Shown here in pieces: positions 34,978-43,746 of a stretch of 64,000 nucleotides of DNA. Position 1 is the stretch's first letter. The number at the start of each line of letters is the position of its first letter. The notes below the pieces were generated by a model that saw only the letters and a program-made list of their open reading frames with translations, was not told where the DNA came from and did no database searches. This DNA is from Paenibacillus alvei DSM 29 (GTDB lineage Bacteria > Bacillota > Bacilli > Paenibacillales > Paenibacillaceae). The translations under genes and the position numbers were made by a program. Location: positions 62,001-126,000 of the forward strand of contig NZ_AMBZ01000010.1 of NCBI RefSeq assembly GCF_000293805.1, given 5' to 3'.

Positions 34978-35643
34978 TTATTTTCTCGTAAAGCGGCGAA
35001 CGAACGCATCACCGATCCATTGCAGCACTTGCACGAGCACAATCATAATGATGATAGCAACAATCATCATTTCGAATTCATAACGATGGTATCCATAGCG
35101 AATCGCGAGATCACCGAGACCACCGCCGCCGATGAGACCTGACATTGCCGTATACGATACAAGTGTTACCGCAGTAATCGTTGTTCCTGCAATCAAGCCC
35201 GGCATTGCTTCTGGCAGCAGAACTCTGCATACAATTTGCCATGTAGATGCACCCATTGCCTGAGCCGCTTCAATCACGCCGCGGTCGACCTCGCGAAGCG
35301 AAGTCTCAACTAGCCGTGCGAAGAACGGTGCAGCCGCGATAACAAGCGGAGGAATGGTTCCTTCTACGCCGATAGATGTGCCTACAATAATACGCGTAAT
35401 CGGTATGATAGCAATCATGAGAATAACGAACGGCACCGAGCGCAGCACATTTACAATGAACGACAGTACACTGTATACCAGCTTTCCACCAACACTCTTC
35501 GTGCGGCCTGTTAAATACAGGAGCACGCCAAGCGGCAGGCCGATGAGAAACGTGAACAAAACAGAGAAGAGCATCATTTGCAGCGTCTGTCCGGTTGCGG
35601 AGGACACATCGCTCCAATTGACAGTAGAGAAATCGAGCTTCAT
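34978..35643 (-). CDS. metI: Methionine ABC transporter permease MetI
   Basis: Inner-membrane permease of 221 residues with five to six helices. The EAA-type loop REVDRGVIEAAQAMGASTWQI near residue 125 contacts the ATPase, and MSGLIGGGGLGDLAIRYGYHRY is a MetI hallmark. ATG start overlapping the metN stop by one base, so translation is coupled. A 230-bp gap separates it from metQ. Confidence 0.96.
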   Translation of the reverse strand: MKLDFSTVNWSDVSSATGQTLQMMLFSVLFTFLIGLPLGVLLYLTGRTKSVGGKLVYSVLSFIVNVLRSVPFVILMIAIIPITRIIVGTSIGVEGTIPPLVIAAAPFFARLVETSLREVDRGVIEAAQAMGASTWQIVCRVLLPEAMPGLIAGTTITAVTLVSYTAMSGLIGGGGLGDLAIRYGYHRYEFEMMIVAIIIMIVLVQVLQWIGDAFVRRFTRK

Positions 35644-36668
35644 TACGCGATCACCTCCACTTCAAGACCTTGTGCCCGCAAAGATTGCAGCGATTGCTCC
35701 ACAGCATCCGTGTCGCCGTCTAGGCGAACGACCAACTGCCCGTATGGAATATCCTTCATGCGAGAAATCGTCCCTTGCAGTATTGCGAAGCTGACTCCCG
35801 CTTCCGTTAGAATACGGTGCAGTACCGGTTCATACGTAACATCGCCAAGGTAGTTGATTTTAACAACACGGGAATGAGCCGCAGCCTGACTTTTGAAGGC
35901 AGCCCAAGGCTGAATATCTGCATCGCTGCGCTCTTCAAGAATGAACTCTCTCGTGACGGCATGCTGAGGCTTCAAGAATACGTCTACAACCTTGCCTTCC
36001 TCTGCAATCTTACCGCCATGGATGACTGCAACCTTGTCGCATATTGCCTGTATGACATGCATTTCGTGAGTGATCAGCACAATTGTAATCCCGAATTTGC
36101 GGTTAATATCCAGAAGCAAATCCAAGATTGCATTGGTCGTCTGCGGATCAAGCGCCGACGTAGCTTCATCACAGAGCAGTACCTTCGGATCATTCGCTAG
36201 CGCACGTGCAATGCCTACGCGCTGCTTTTGCCCCCCGGACAACTGGGACGGGTATTTGTTCTTGTGCTCCTCGAGCCCAACAAGCCGGATTAGCTCATTC
36301 ACCTTTTCTTCCACTTTCCCCTTGGCTTTTCCCGCCAAGCGCATCGGGAAGGCAATATTGTCATATACCGTCGCTGAACTAAGCAGATTAAAATGCTGGA
36401 AAATCATCCCAACCTTGCGACGCTGCTGCTGAAGTGCGGACTTCGACAGCTTCGTCAAGTCAACTCCATCGACCTCAACTAGGCCAGTTGTAGGTCTTTC
36501 CAGCAGGTTAATGCTGCGGAGCAGCGTACTCTTACCTGCACCTGAGTGCCCAATAATACCATAGATTTCGCCTGCTTCAACAGTCAGGCTTACATCATCC
36601 AGCGCCAACAGGCCTTGTGCCTTGCCGCGCGAATCATATCGCTTGCTTATATGTTCCAAACGAATCAA
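35643..36668 (-). CDS. metN: Methionine ABC transporter ATP-binding protein MetN
   Basis: ATPase subunit of 341 residues. Walker A GHSGAGKST, Q loop MIFQHFNLL, signature LSGGQKQRVGIARAL, Walker B VLLCDEATSALDP, H loop ITHEM, and a C-terminal NIL domain (about residues 260-341) that binds methionine for trans-inhibition. I favour TTG 36668 because GGAGGAAGGTGA sits just upstream; ATG 36689 is possible but has no ribosome site. First gene of metNIQ, transcribed from behind the SAM riboswitch. Confidence 0.95.
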   Translation of the reverse strand: MIRLEHISKRYDSRGKAQGLLALDDVSLTVEAGEIYGIIGHSGAGKSTLLRSINLLERPTTGLVEVDGVDLTKLSKSALQQQRRKVGMIFQHFNLLSSATVYDNIAFPMRLAGKAKGKVEEKVNELIRLVGLEEHKNKYPSQLSGGQKQRVGIARALANDPKVLLCDEATSALDPQTTNAILDLLLDINRKFGITIVLITHEMHVIQAICDKVAVIHGGKIAEEGKVVDVFLKPQHAVTREFILEERSDADIQPWAAFKSQAAAHSRVVKINYLGDVTYEPVLHRILTEAGVSFAILQGTISRMKDIPYGQLVVRLDGDTDAVEQSLQSLRAQGLEVEVIA

Positions 36669-36835
36669 CGAATCGTCACCTTCCTCCATGCTTGCAATTC
36701 TTGAATAGGTAAGAGGGCAATTGCAATCTCCTATATCTATTCGTCTGCTGTATCCTCTCATGAACTGTGGCCGAATATACCATTTTGCTTAACTTTCTTC
36801 TTGGTGAATGTATCAGAAGCGGTTTGGCCTGCTAT

Positions 36836-36873
36836 GCAAAAAGCCCCCTCTTGGCAGATGCCAAAAGGGGGCG
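36836..36873 (-). terminator. Expression-platform terminator of the SAM riboswitch
   Basis: Minus strand GCCCCCTTTTGGCA, a short loop, TGCCAAGAGGGGGC and then TTTTTGC. It lies between the aptamer and metN. Confidence 0.9.
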
Positions 36874-36924
36874 GATACTCGGTATTCTGTAAAGAAACCA
36901 GATGGAAAATCGACTCTCCCTTTC

Positions 36925-37060
36925 TTATCTGCCAGAACATCATGTTCTGAAGGAATTAGCACCATTGACATCTTGCAATCGTATAACATTGTTATACATC
37001 CGGGTTGCAAGATCGGTTGCCGGGCTTCGCAGGGCCTGTCCCTCCGCCACTCTTGATAAG
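36925..37060 (-). ncRNA. SAM-I (S-box) riboswitch
   Basis: On the minus strand the classic elements occur in order: CTTATCAAGAG, GGCGGAGGGACAGGCCC, GAAGCCCGGCAACC, a long P3 arm closed by ATCTTGCAA/TTGCAAGAT, GGTGCTAATTCC, and the closing GATAAG. A terminator follows and then metN. SAM binding should terminate transcription, so the importer is made when methionine/SAM is low. Confidence 0.96.
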
Positions 37061-37139
37061 AACACAGTTATGAAATTAAATTGAGTATATAGCAGCAGGT
37101 GAAAGTTGTCAATTAACTTTTATTCCCTTTTCAATTCCA

Positions 37140-37835
37140 TTACTTAACGGGAAGCAACCGAAATACAAGGGTCAGTGCCCCACACACCATCTCCAGGCCA
37201 TGCTGCAAATCAGCTACGTTCGCCTGAATGTCCTCCAGCTGAATCTTGCCATTCAAACTGCGATGACGCTGCCATAAATCATCTTGCATTTCTGGGTTCA
37301 TATGATGAATCTCCATATTGCGCCGCTTGCGCAACCGCTGAAGCGCATCCCCATGCCCCTCCTTCAGAGCCGTGAGAGCATGCTCCAACTCAGGATGCTG
37401 CCCCTTGAAGCGCAATTGGCGGAGCACCGTAAAATAAGAGAAATGATGCTTCACCTTCTCCGTTTCCAGTGCAAGAACATTATTCAGAAGCATTCCAAGC
37501 TTGTCCAAAATCGAAAATACGCGAATAAACCCATTTTTATAAAAATAGACATACCGGTAATAATCGTCCTGTTCGGCTTGCGTCATCTCTGCTTCATAAT
37601 GCTTCGATACCCGATCGGCAAATTTGTCAGATGCGTATACGCTTTGCTCCAATTCGTCTAAGGAGGTCTTAATTCCGACCGTCCACACTTCCACCTTGCG
37701 CCAGAAGTGATCAGGATCGCCTGTACCTTCCATCTGACTGTGTACGGCTTCCAAATAATTGTCCATCTCTGCCATGGTATCCTTCAACATTCCACTGTCA
37801 ACACGGGGCGGCTCCCCGAACAAGCTGCGCAGCAT
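37140..37835 (-). CDS. Cthe_2314-like HEPN domain protein
   Basis: All-helical protein of 231 residues. RNMEIHH near residue 170 fits the RxxxxH motif of HEPN domains, many of which are RNases in toxin or defence settings. The whole looks like the Cthe_2314-type HEPN family (recognised by pattern, moderate certainty). There is no adjacent MNT-type nucleotidyltransferase or other antitoxin candidate. ATG at 37835 with GGGGGTG 6 nt upstream; GTG 37844 is an alternative. It follows the UbiD gene almost directly, so it may be co-transcribed with it. Confidence 0.7.
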   Translation of the reverse strand: MLRSLFGEPPRVDSGMLKDTMAEMDNYLEAVHSQMEGTGDPDHFWRKVEVWTVGIKTSLDELEQSVYASDKFADRVSKHYEAEMTQAEQDDYYRYVYFYKNGFIRVFSILDKLGMLLNNVLALETEKVKHHFSYFTVLRQLRFKGQHPELEHALTALKEGHGDALQRLRKRRNMEIHHMNPEMQDDLWQRHRSLNGKIQLEDIQANVADLQHGLEMVCGALTLVFRLLPVK

Positions 37836-37840
37836 GGAAT

Positions 37841-39635
37841 TCACCCCCGCTTAATTCCGTTTGGGAAATAGTCTTTCCAACGACGGTCGACCAATTCCAC
37901 AATATCCTCACGCGGGAATAGTTCATCTGGATACCCCGGCTTCATGCGGGCATCGATAACGATTGGCAATTTATATGAGAGATGGTGATTACGGACTTCC
38001 ATTGCCGCGTATATATCAGATGCGGGGTTAAAATCGCGTAAACACTGTCCACAAGAATGACAATTGAGTATTTGCCACCTGAGCATCGTCAACAAGGAAG
38101 ACGAGCGGCCATTTCGTCTCTTGTGCAGCGAGACGCTGAAGCAGTCGTTCCGCCAGTTGCGGCTCTGCTTCATACGAAGCGCCGGACATCGTCAAGCAGC
38201 CGCGGCAAAATACAGCCACGTCGTTAATTTCGTCGATCGGGCCTTCTTCGTACGAGCCAGGCAATTCACGAACGACTTCACCAACCCCAAGCATGATGCC
38301 CTTGCTGCCATGATTCAGCTTATGCCCCGTATAGTCAAGTGTGTCATGGGACGTATTATTAATGACGTACAAATCCGTTTCTGGCTTGAAACGCTCCAGA
38401 ACCGCTTCTGTAAGCTCTGCAAAGTTCTCCAAATCGACCGGCTGATCGGTCAGCATCAAGAACTTCGTCAAGCTGAGCTGGCCCTCGCCAAGAATGCGGA
38501 AGCCTGATAGTAGCGCTTCGCGAGAGTAGCTCTCCCGAACGACAGCTGCCGCCAGCGAGTGAACGCCTGTTTCTGGATATGGATGTACCTTGCGCACCGT
38601 TGGCATGACCATCGGGAACGCCGGCGACAACAATCTGACTAGGTACTCGCCTAGGTAATAATCTTCTTGACGCGGCTTGCCAACGATTGTAGCCGGGTAA
38701 ATTGCATTTTTACGGTGATACATGTGTTTCACATTTAAGAATGGAAATTCATGTGCCCACGAGTAATAGCCGTAATGGTCGCCAAATGGCCCCTCCATGC
38801 GGCGTTCATGCGGTGGAACATAGCCTTGGATAACAAATTCTGCTTCCGCTGGGATACGATGTCCTTCGAAACCGCTGTCCACAACTGGAAGTCGTTCACC
38901 CATAACGAAGGATGCCATTAACAGCTCAGGCAGCTTCTCAGGCAATGGCGCAATTGCTGCCGCAATAAGAGCCGGCGGGCCGCCGACTATAACGGATACC
39001 GGAAGCGCTTCATTGCGCAGCTCTGCCTCATGATGATGGAAGCCGCCGCCCTTTTGAATCTGCCAGTGCACGCCAGTAGTCTGGTCATCATAAATTTGGA
39101 TGCGATACATGCCGAGATTGTGATCGGCGCTCTTCAGAACCGGATGTTCCGTATATACAAGCGGAAGCGTGATGAACGGTCCGCCATCCAGCTGCCAGCT
39201 CGTTAAGGCCGGCAAACCGTGCATCGGCTTGTCCGTACGCTTCACTGCCATAATCGGAGCTTGGGAGGCAGATACATTCTTCATGCCGACCTTCATCAGG
39301 CTGAACAGCTCCTTAACCGTTGAGCGCTCTTCCCACAACTTTTTCGGAGACGGGGGCATAAGACGGTTTACGGCTTCTACGCACTTATTGGCGAATTGTT
39401 CTGGACGCGTTCCGAAAGCCATATCTACCCGGCGCATCGTACCGAACAGGTTCGTCGTCACTGCAAATGGGCTGCCCTTCACATTCGTGAACAAGAGCGC
39501 AGGGCCAGCCTCTTCTATGACGCGCCGATGAATTTCTGCTATTTCCAAATACGGATCTACTTCCGTTTCAATAACGACTAGGTCATTCTCACGCTTCAGT
39601 GTGTCGACAAAGTCGCGAATATTCGTAAATGACAA
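37841..39635 (-). CDS. UbiD family decarboxylase, probable menaquinone (futalosine) pathway enzyme; frameshifted
   Basis: Prenylated-FMN-dependent decarboxylase. The N-terminal part (PALLFTNVKGSPFAVTTNLFG), GMYRIQIYDDQTTGVHWQIQKGG, the catalytic-region IPAEAEFVIQGYVPPHERRMEGPFGDHYGYYS and TIVGKPRQEDYYLGEYLVRL are UbiD hallmarks (quoted in parts). The frame ends at WTVFTRF; removing one base from the A4 run at 38030-38033 restores NPASDIYAAMEVRNHHL and the C-terminal IDARMKPGYPDELFPRED. The repaired protein has 597 residues. TTG start with AAGGAGGG upstream. With mqnE present, a late futalosine-route step (MqnL-like) is the best guess; other aromatic decarboxylations cannot be excluded. Confidence 0.85.
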
Positions 39636-39943
39636 CTACGAGCCCTCCTTGAAAAAATAAGCATATCTGTGCTGCTGTTCATTAACAGTTACGTGGATGC
39701 CGCACGATGTCTGCAAAAAATTGCATTTACAAACGAAACGGCATTTATGAAATTGAAAACTTCCTCTCCTGTAGTATAGCTGTTTTTGAAGTGAACCTAA
39801 AGCCTGACTGGACAGACAACTTGCAACATTATTACGACATTGTAAGATAGCCGTAAGCCGATTGCATGGTACGAGCGGGATATTGCATGTACAATGAGGA
39901 CATCAAAGGGATCACAAGCAAAATTAACAGGAGGTAGATTGAC
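39636..39943. other. Divergent promoter interval
   Basis: 308 bp between the minus-strand UbiD gene and a plus-strand small gene. I see no coding sequence and no strong structure; it must contain promoters for both, but no box pair stands out. Confidence 0.4.
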
Positions 39944-40078
39944 ATGAAAAACAACAATACAGCGGTCGTAAGCAAGCCTTGGAATGTTCGCTGGTTGGCA
40001 GCAGCAAAAGCAGCAGCATCCATCGTATTGCTTGGTGCGCACTCCAATGAAACTCAGCAAGTGAAGGAAGGCGCTTAA
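39944..40078 (+). CDS. Small protein with one hydrophobic segment, unknown
   Basis: Short gene for 44 residues. AGGAGG lies 8 nt before the ATG, which is the main reason to accept it. The protein begins hydrophilic (KNNNTAVVSKPW), has an Ala-rich hydrophobic middle (WLAAAKAAASIVLLGA), and ends polar. It may be a small membrane-associated or secreted peptide. A hairpin terminator follows. No family recognised. Confidence 0.55.
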   Translation: MKNNNTAVVSKPWNVRWLAAAKAAASIVLLGAHSNETQQVKEGA

Positions 40079-40098
40079 TTCAATGAATGTGTATCTGA

Positions 40099-40170
40099 GA
40101 AAAAGAAGCAGCTCGCTTATCCCTCGCTGACAATCCGCATTGTCCACCATTAAGCGATCTGCTTCTTTAA
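40099..40170. terminator. Bidirectional terminator between the small gene and ctaA
   Basis: AAGAAGCAG then CGCTTA, loop, TAAGCG then CTGCTTCTT and TTAAT. It lies at the converging ends of both genes. Confidence 0.75.
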
Positions 40171-40212
40171 TTTATACACACAATTCAAGCTACTAACTCA
40201 CTTGTACTTTTT

Positions 40213-41189
40213 CTATTTCCCTACAGAAGCGGAAGCCCCGCCATTCGTCCATTCCTGCTTACGACGCAATTGCCATACACGCACACTCATATAACACAAC
40301 ACACTGAACAAGCCGCAAATTAATACCGTATGTAATAAGCTTGCAAAGAGGAATAAATCTGGGTTCGTGATCGTGCTGGCCACGACTGCACCGCTTGCAA
40401 TTTGGGCTGCGCATAAAATAAGCGCCCATATGCCGCACAGTTGAATCTCTCGATTGTCCTTGTGACTATGGTAAGCAAAATGAGACATAATCGCGATGAC
40501 GACAAACAATAATGCTGCGGCGACACGATGCATGAAAGCAATCCCCGTTCCCCCGACAGCTCCGGAATCCATTCGCCGTTGCATAGCGGCCATCCCATAC
40601 ACGCCCCCGAAGAATCCGTATGTCTGACAAATGCGCCCACATAAATCACGATGTAGGTATACAGAAGAGTAAACCATACTCCATATCGAAACTCTGCACG
40701 AATAAAGCTGTCGGCCGACACCGCCCCACTGCCTCGTTCATAACGCCGTGCCACTACGCTCATCATAAAGGAAGAGGCGAAGGCCAGCAGTGAGAAGCCG
40801 AAGTGAAGCGCCATAACAGGCGGAGACTGAGTATAGACTACCGCAAGCGCTCCCATAATTGCTTGGATAACGGTGAATAACAAGGTGAGTGAAGAGTAGC
40901 ACAGCGCCTCACGATGATGCTTCGCATAGCGAATAACGTAAATGAACAAGGCCAGAACAAGCAATCCCACAACACCTGTCACAGATCGGTGAGAATATTC
41001 GATCATGGATTCGATCGTATATGCCGGAACAAACTTGCCATTGCATAGTGGCCAATCCGTGCCGCAGCCACTTCCGGAGCCTGTCTTCGTAACAAGCGCT
41101 CCGTTTAACACTACGATAAACATACCGATGCAAACCGCGTAAGATAACCGCTTCAATATACGGTAGATGTTCCCGTTCACTAGTTTCAC
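40213..41189 (-). CDS. ctaA: Heme A synthase CtaA/COX15 (frameshifted)
   Basis: Membrane enzyme oxidising the C8 methyl of heme O to make heme A for aa3-type oxidases. Visible hallmarks: NGALVTKTGSGSGCGTDWPLC, EYSHRSVTG (heme-ligand His), HFGFSLLAF, GAFVRHTDSSGACMGWPLC, then MHRVAAALLF and LLHTVLI. After CNGEWIPELSG the frame changes; the C5 run at 40550-40554 needs one more base to read SGGTGIAFMHR. The repaired protein has about 325 residues with eight helices. Probably a sequence error. GTG start; GTG 41180 with AGGTGA 5 nt upstream is an equally good choice. Confidence 0.9.
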
Positions 41190-41406
41190 CTGACCCGTTG
41201 TTCAATTTTTTACCATTACAAATTATGAAAACAGTTCCAATCGTCCTCCATTATACAAGATTTCCTAGCTGAATGTACGGCTAAATTGTGACAAATATTA
41301 CATCTTCCTTATGAAAAGCTGCCTCTAGGTTTTTCCACAAAGAACACAGATAGCTGATGAGCTCGGATACCGGTTTCATTTTTTCGGAATTACCCGCCTT
41401 CTTACG

Positions 41407-41449
41407 ATAAGAAAAACCGTCCCAATCAATGAAGATGGGACGGTTCTTA
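41407..41449 (-). terminator. Terminator of the thioredoxin-like gene
   Basis: Minus strand AAGAACCGTCCCATC, loop TTCATT, GATTGGGACGGTTTTTCTT: long stem with T5. Confidence 0.88.
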
Positions 41450-41474
41450 TATGTGCACTATTGACGATATTTTG

Positions 41475-41813
41475 TTATATTGCAGCAGATACAGCTATTG
41501 CCCGATCAACGAACTGCTCGATTTCTGTACGAGTCTTGCGCAGCTTGTTCACAAAGCGAATGGTTTCCTTGCCGCCTTTAAAGGCTACGAAGCTTGGGAT
41601 ACCCAAAATATGATATTGCTGTGCAACATCAAGAAGCTTCTCGGAATCGATTTCAACGAATGTCACCTTACCTGCGTAGTTGGCCTCAACTTCAGGCATG
41701 AAAGGATCGATAAAATGGCAATCTGGGCACCAGGATGTTTTAAATACGGCTACAACCGGCTCCTCTTGCGAGATGACCTCATTGAAACGCTCAACTGTTT
41801 CTATTCTTTCCAT
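41475..41813 (-). CDS. ytpP: Thioredoxin family protein, YtpP-like
   Basis: Thioredoxin-fold protein of 112 residues with active site WCPDCHFIDPF near residue 28 in place of WCGPC, and cis-Pro in GIPSFVAFKGG. YtpP of Bacillus has the same CPDC site and the RFVNK-RKT stretch. Likely a cytoplasmic low-molecular-weight disulfide reductase; YtpP is linked to bacilliredoxin/bacillithiol redox (family knowledge). ATG start at 41813. Single gene with its own terminator. Confidence 0.88.
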   Translation of the reverse strand: MERIETVERFNEVISQEEPVVAVFKTSWCPDCHFIDPFMPEVEANYAGKVTFVEIDSEKLLDVAQQYHILGIPSFVAFKGGKETIRFVNKLRKTRTEIEQFVDRAIAVSAAI

Positions 41814-42039
41814 ACACGCTTCACTCCCAACTAATTCACGAAATCAAACATAGAACTTCTATTTCCTACTCTCAGCAGGTGCACTTCGAATACTTCCTGC
41901 TTTCTTGAACTTATAACATTTGGAGAATAGAAAAGTCAAACTGCGCACATGAACGTCTACGCCTGTTTTTGGGCATACTATGAAGAAAATCATTGAATTC
42001 GGTCACGTATCGTCGTCTCGAAATGGAGGGGAACAATCG

Positions 42040-43311
42040 ATGCTGTCCAACTTTTCCAAGCGGATGCGCCATGCGGTAGAGCTTATGCGCCACACGTTCG
42101 ATACGGCATACAGTGTCGTTCGTTCAACTTGGAATGAACTATATCAACAAGTTGTACATTGGCGGGAGCGCCCATCCCTTGATTGGAATCGCGCAGCAGC
42201 CAAGCGAGCAGAAGAACAGGCCAGCAGACTGCTGAATGAGAAGATTCGCCAACATGGAACTGTCAGTGTCTTCCGAGATCGAGGAGATGCAGAATTTTCA
42301 CCGGAAGAATGGAAACTCATTCGGCAAATTCAAAACTCCGTGCGTACATCCAACCGCAACAACATTTCTCGTACTGCAGCCTATGGACGGATCTATCAAT
42401 CCTACCCCGAATTGCATTGGGCTTTGCTCGCACATATGGTCTCTCGTAATGGTGGCTGGAGCATGACCGATCTGCAGGGCGAATGGCTGCCGCGCATAAT
42501 GAATGCGAACCATAGACTATGGACGTATCGCGTGCTGGAGCGCTCAAATGCGCTCATTTTTCACGATGCATATCCACAGTTGCTCCTGTATGCAGCGAGC
42601 CGCCGTGCTGGGAAAAGCCTGTTCCACCTCCTCCCGGCCTTCGGCGTATCTTCGTTCATGACCCCATTCTGGGATGGCTTTTGGGTGCAGCAGACAAGTT
42701 CGCTGCTCACGACGGCACTTATCATTAACGAACAGAACGTAATTGAAGGCAGAGTGATACAAAACCCTACATATCGCGCACACGTACTTAATGAATGGGA
42801 CTTTCAACTGCATGGGTGGATGCAAATGAATCAGGTTATTTTCCCGCTCGGCGTGCCTTCGCCGCGAGAAGAGGAGGCGGTTTCGCTCGTCGGGTTAAAT
42901 CTTGGAAACTTTACGGACTTGGATGAACGGATTACCTTTGGCAAAAAGCTGTATGCGCTATTGCTACACACCCCTCATATTTATAACGGTGCTGTTCGAT
43001 TTATGAGAGCTGTTCCGCATACTGGATCACGGGCAGATTATTGGCCACATCGCTTTGTCAAGCATACTGCCCCATCTGACAAGCCTGAACTGTCTCGTTC
43101 ACACCGCGCATACAGCCCAACCTTAATCGATGTATGGAAGGACGAACCTGCCCGGCAAATTGAAGAGGGCGATTGGTTCATAGATGAGCGTATGTACCAG
43201 CATCTTCAACCGATACAGCCTCCTATGCAGGCTGATATGACTAGCTCACATGATCGGATGTGGCGGGAGACCGCATCGCTCGCTGGCTTCATTCATCCGG
43301 GTAAGAGCTGA
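42040..43311 (+). CDS. DUF2515 family protein (YppC-like)
   Basis: Soluble protein of 423 residues. The stretch NISRTAAYGRIYQSYPELHWALLAHMVSRNGGW (seen across residues about 110-145) and LFHDAYPQLLLY-like segment are typical of DUF2515/YppC of Bacillota, function unknown. Rich in Trp, His and Tyr. I chose ATG 42040 (MLSNFSK) because GGAGG lies 10 nt upstream; the frame opens 60 bp earlier. Single gene with a terminator downstream; no informative neighbours. Confidence 0.78.
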   Translation: MLSNFSKRMRHAVELMRHTFDTAYSVVRSTWNELYQQVVHWRERPSLDWNRAAAKRAEEQASRLLNEKIRQHGTVSVFRDRGDAEFSPEEWKLIRQIQNSVRTSNRNNISRTAAYGRIYQSYPELHWALLAHMVSRNGGWSMTDLQGEWLPRIMNANHRLWTYRVLERSNALIFHDAYPQLLLYAASRRAGKSLFHLLPAFGVSSFMTPFWDGFWVQQTSSLLTTALIINEQNVIEGRVIQNPTYRAHVLNEWDFQLHGWMQMNQVIFPLGVPSPREEEAVSLVGLNLGNFTDLDERITFGKKLYALLLHTPHIYNGAVRFMRAVPHTGSRADYWPHRFVKHTAPSDKPELSRSHRAYSPTLIDVWKDEPARQIEEGDWFIDERMYQHLQPIQPPMQADMTSSHDRMWRETASLAGFIHPGKS

Positions 43312-43334
43312 CGAAACAGCTTCCTTTCGATTTG

Positions 43335-43372
43335 AGCAATAAAGGACACTTCCCCAAAAGTGTCCTTTTCTG
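43335..43372 (+). terminator. DUF2515 gene terminator
   Basis: AAAGGACACTT, loop CCCCAA, AAGTGTCCTTTT. Confidence 0.88.
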
Positions 43373-43374
43373 TT

Positions 43375-43640
43375 CATACCGCTGATTCCACGTATTCATC
43401 CGGTTTAATGCTTTCATACCGCGCAAATGCACGTTTGAAAGAATATACGTTATACGGATCGTTAAAGAATTCAATAAAGTGTGAGAAACCAACCCGTTCG
43501 TATCCTTAAATGAGAAAAAGAGCTTTCCCGGGAAATAATCCTGAAAAGCGATGATTATCCCATACATCGAACTATAACTAAATATAAAAATATGAAGTAG
43601 AACGGGAAGCTTTATAAGGTAAAGCTGAGCTGAGGGCAGT
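43375..43640 (-). pseudogene. Relic of an LplB-type sugar ABC permease
   Basis: Two overlapping frames on the minus strand together spell a decayed LplB-family permease. One gives QLYLIKLPVLLHIFIF followed by MYGIIIAFQDYFPGK; after a shift the other gives VGFSHFIEFFNDPY. Both are strong family signatures (first membrane helix, then periplasmic loop). No start codon, no EAA loop and nothing after about 80 residues remain. The 3' end runs into unrelated sequence. A genuine deletion remnant, not just an indel. Confidence 0.72.
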
Positions 43641-43651
43641 AAATTATGAGC

Positions 43652-43697
43652 AAAAGATCGAGTTTGGGCACAAATGGTCCCCCTAACTCGACCTTTT
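43652..43697 (-). terminator. Terminator of the liv/CoA-transferase operon
   Basis: Minus strand AAAAGGTCGAGTTAGGGGG, loop, CCCAAACTCGATCTTTT; imperfect long stem with A and T tracts, about 50 bp after the CoA-transferase stop. Confidence 0.75.
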
Positions 43698-43746
43698 CAA
43701 ATCCAGATATCATTTTATAGATAATAGCCAACTTGCTTGTGAGACT

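Noticed and set aside
36741-37060. T-box or other leader instead of SAM riboswitch upstream of metN
   Set aside because: The S-box core elements are present in order and no T-box GGUGG-type sequence is seen; SAM-I explains the region fully.
37140-37835. HEPN gene as half of a HEPN-MNT toxin-antitoxin pair
   Set aside because: No nucleotidyltransferase-like or other small antitoxin gene lies on either side.
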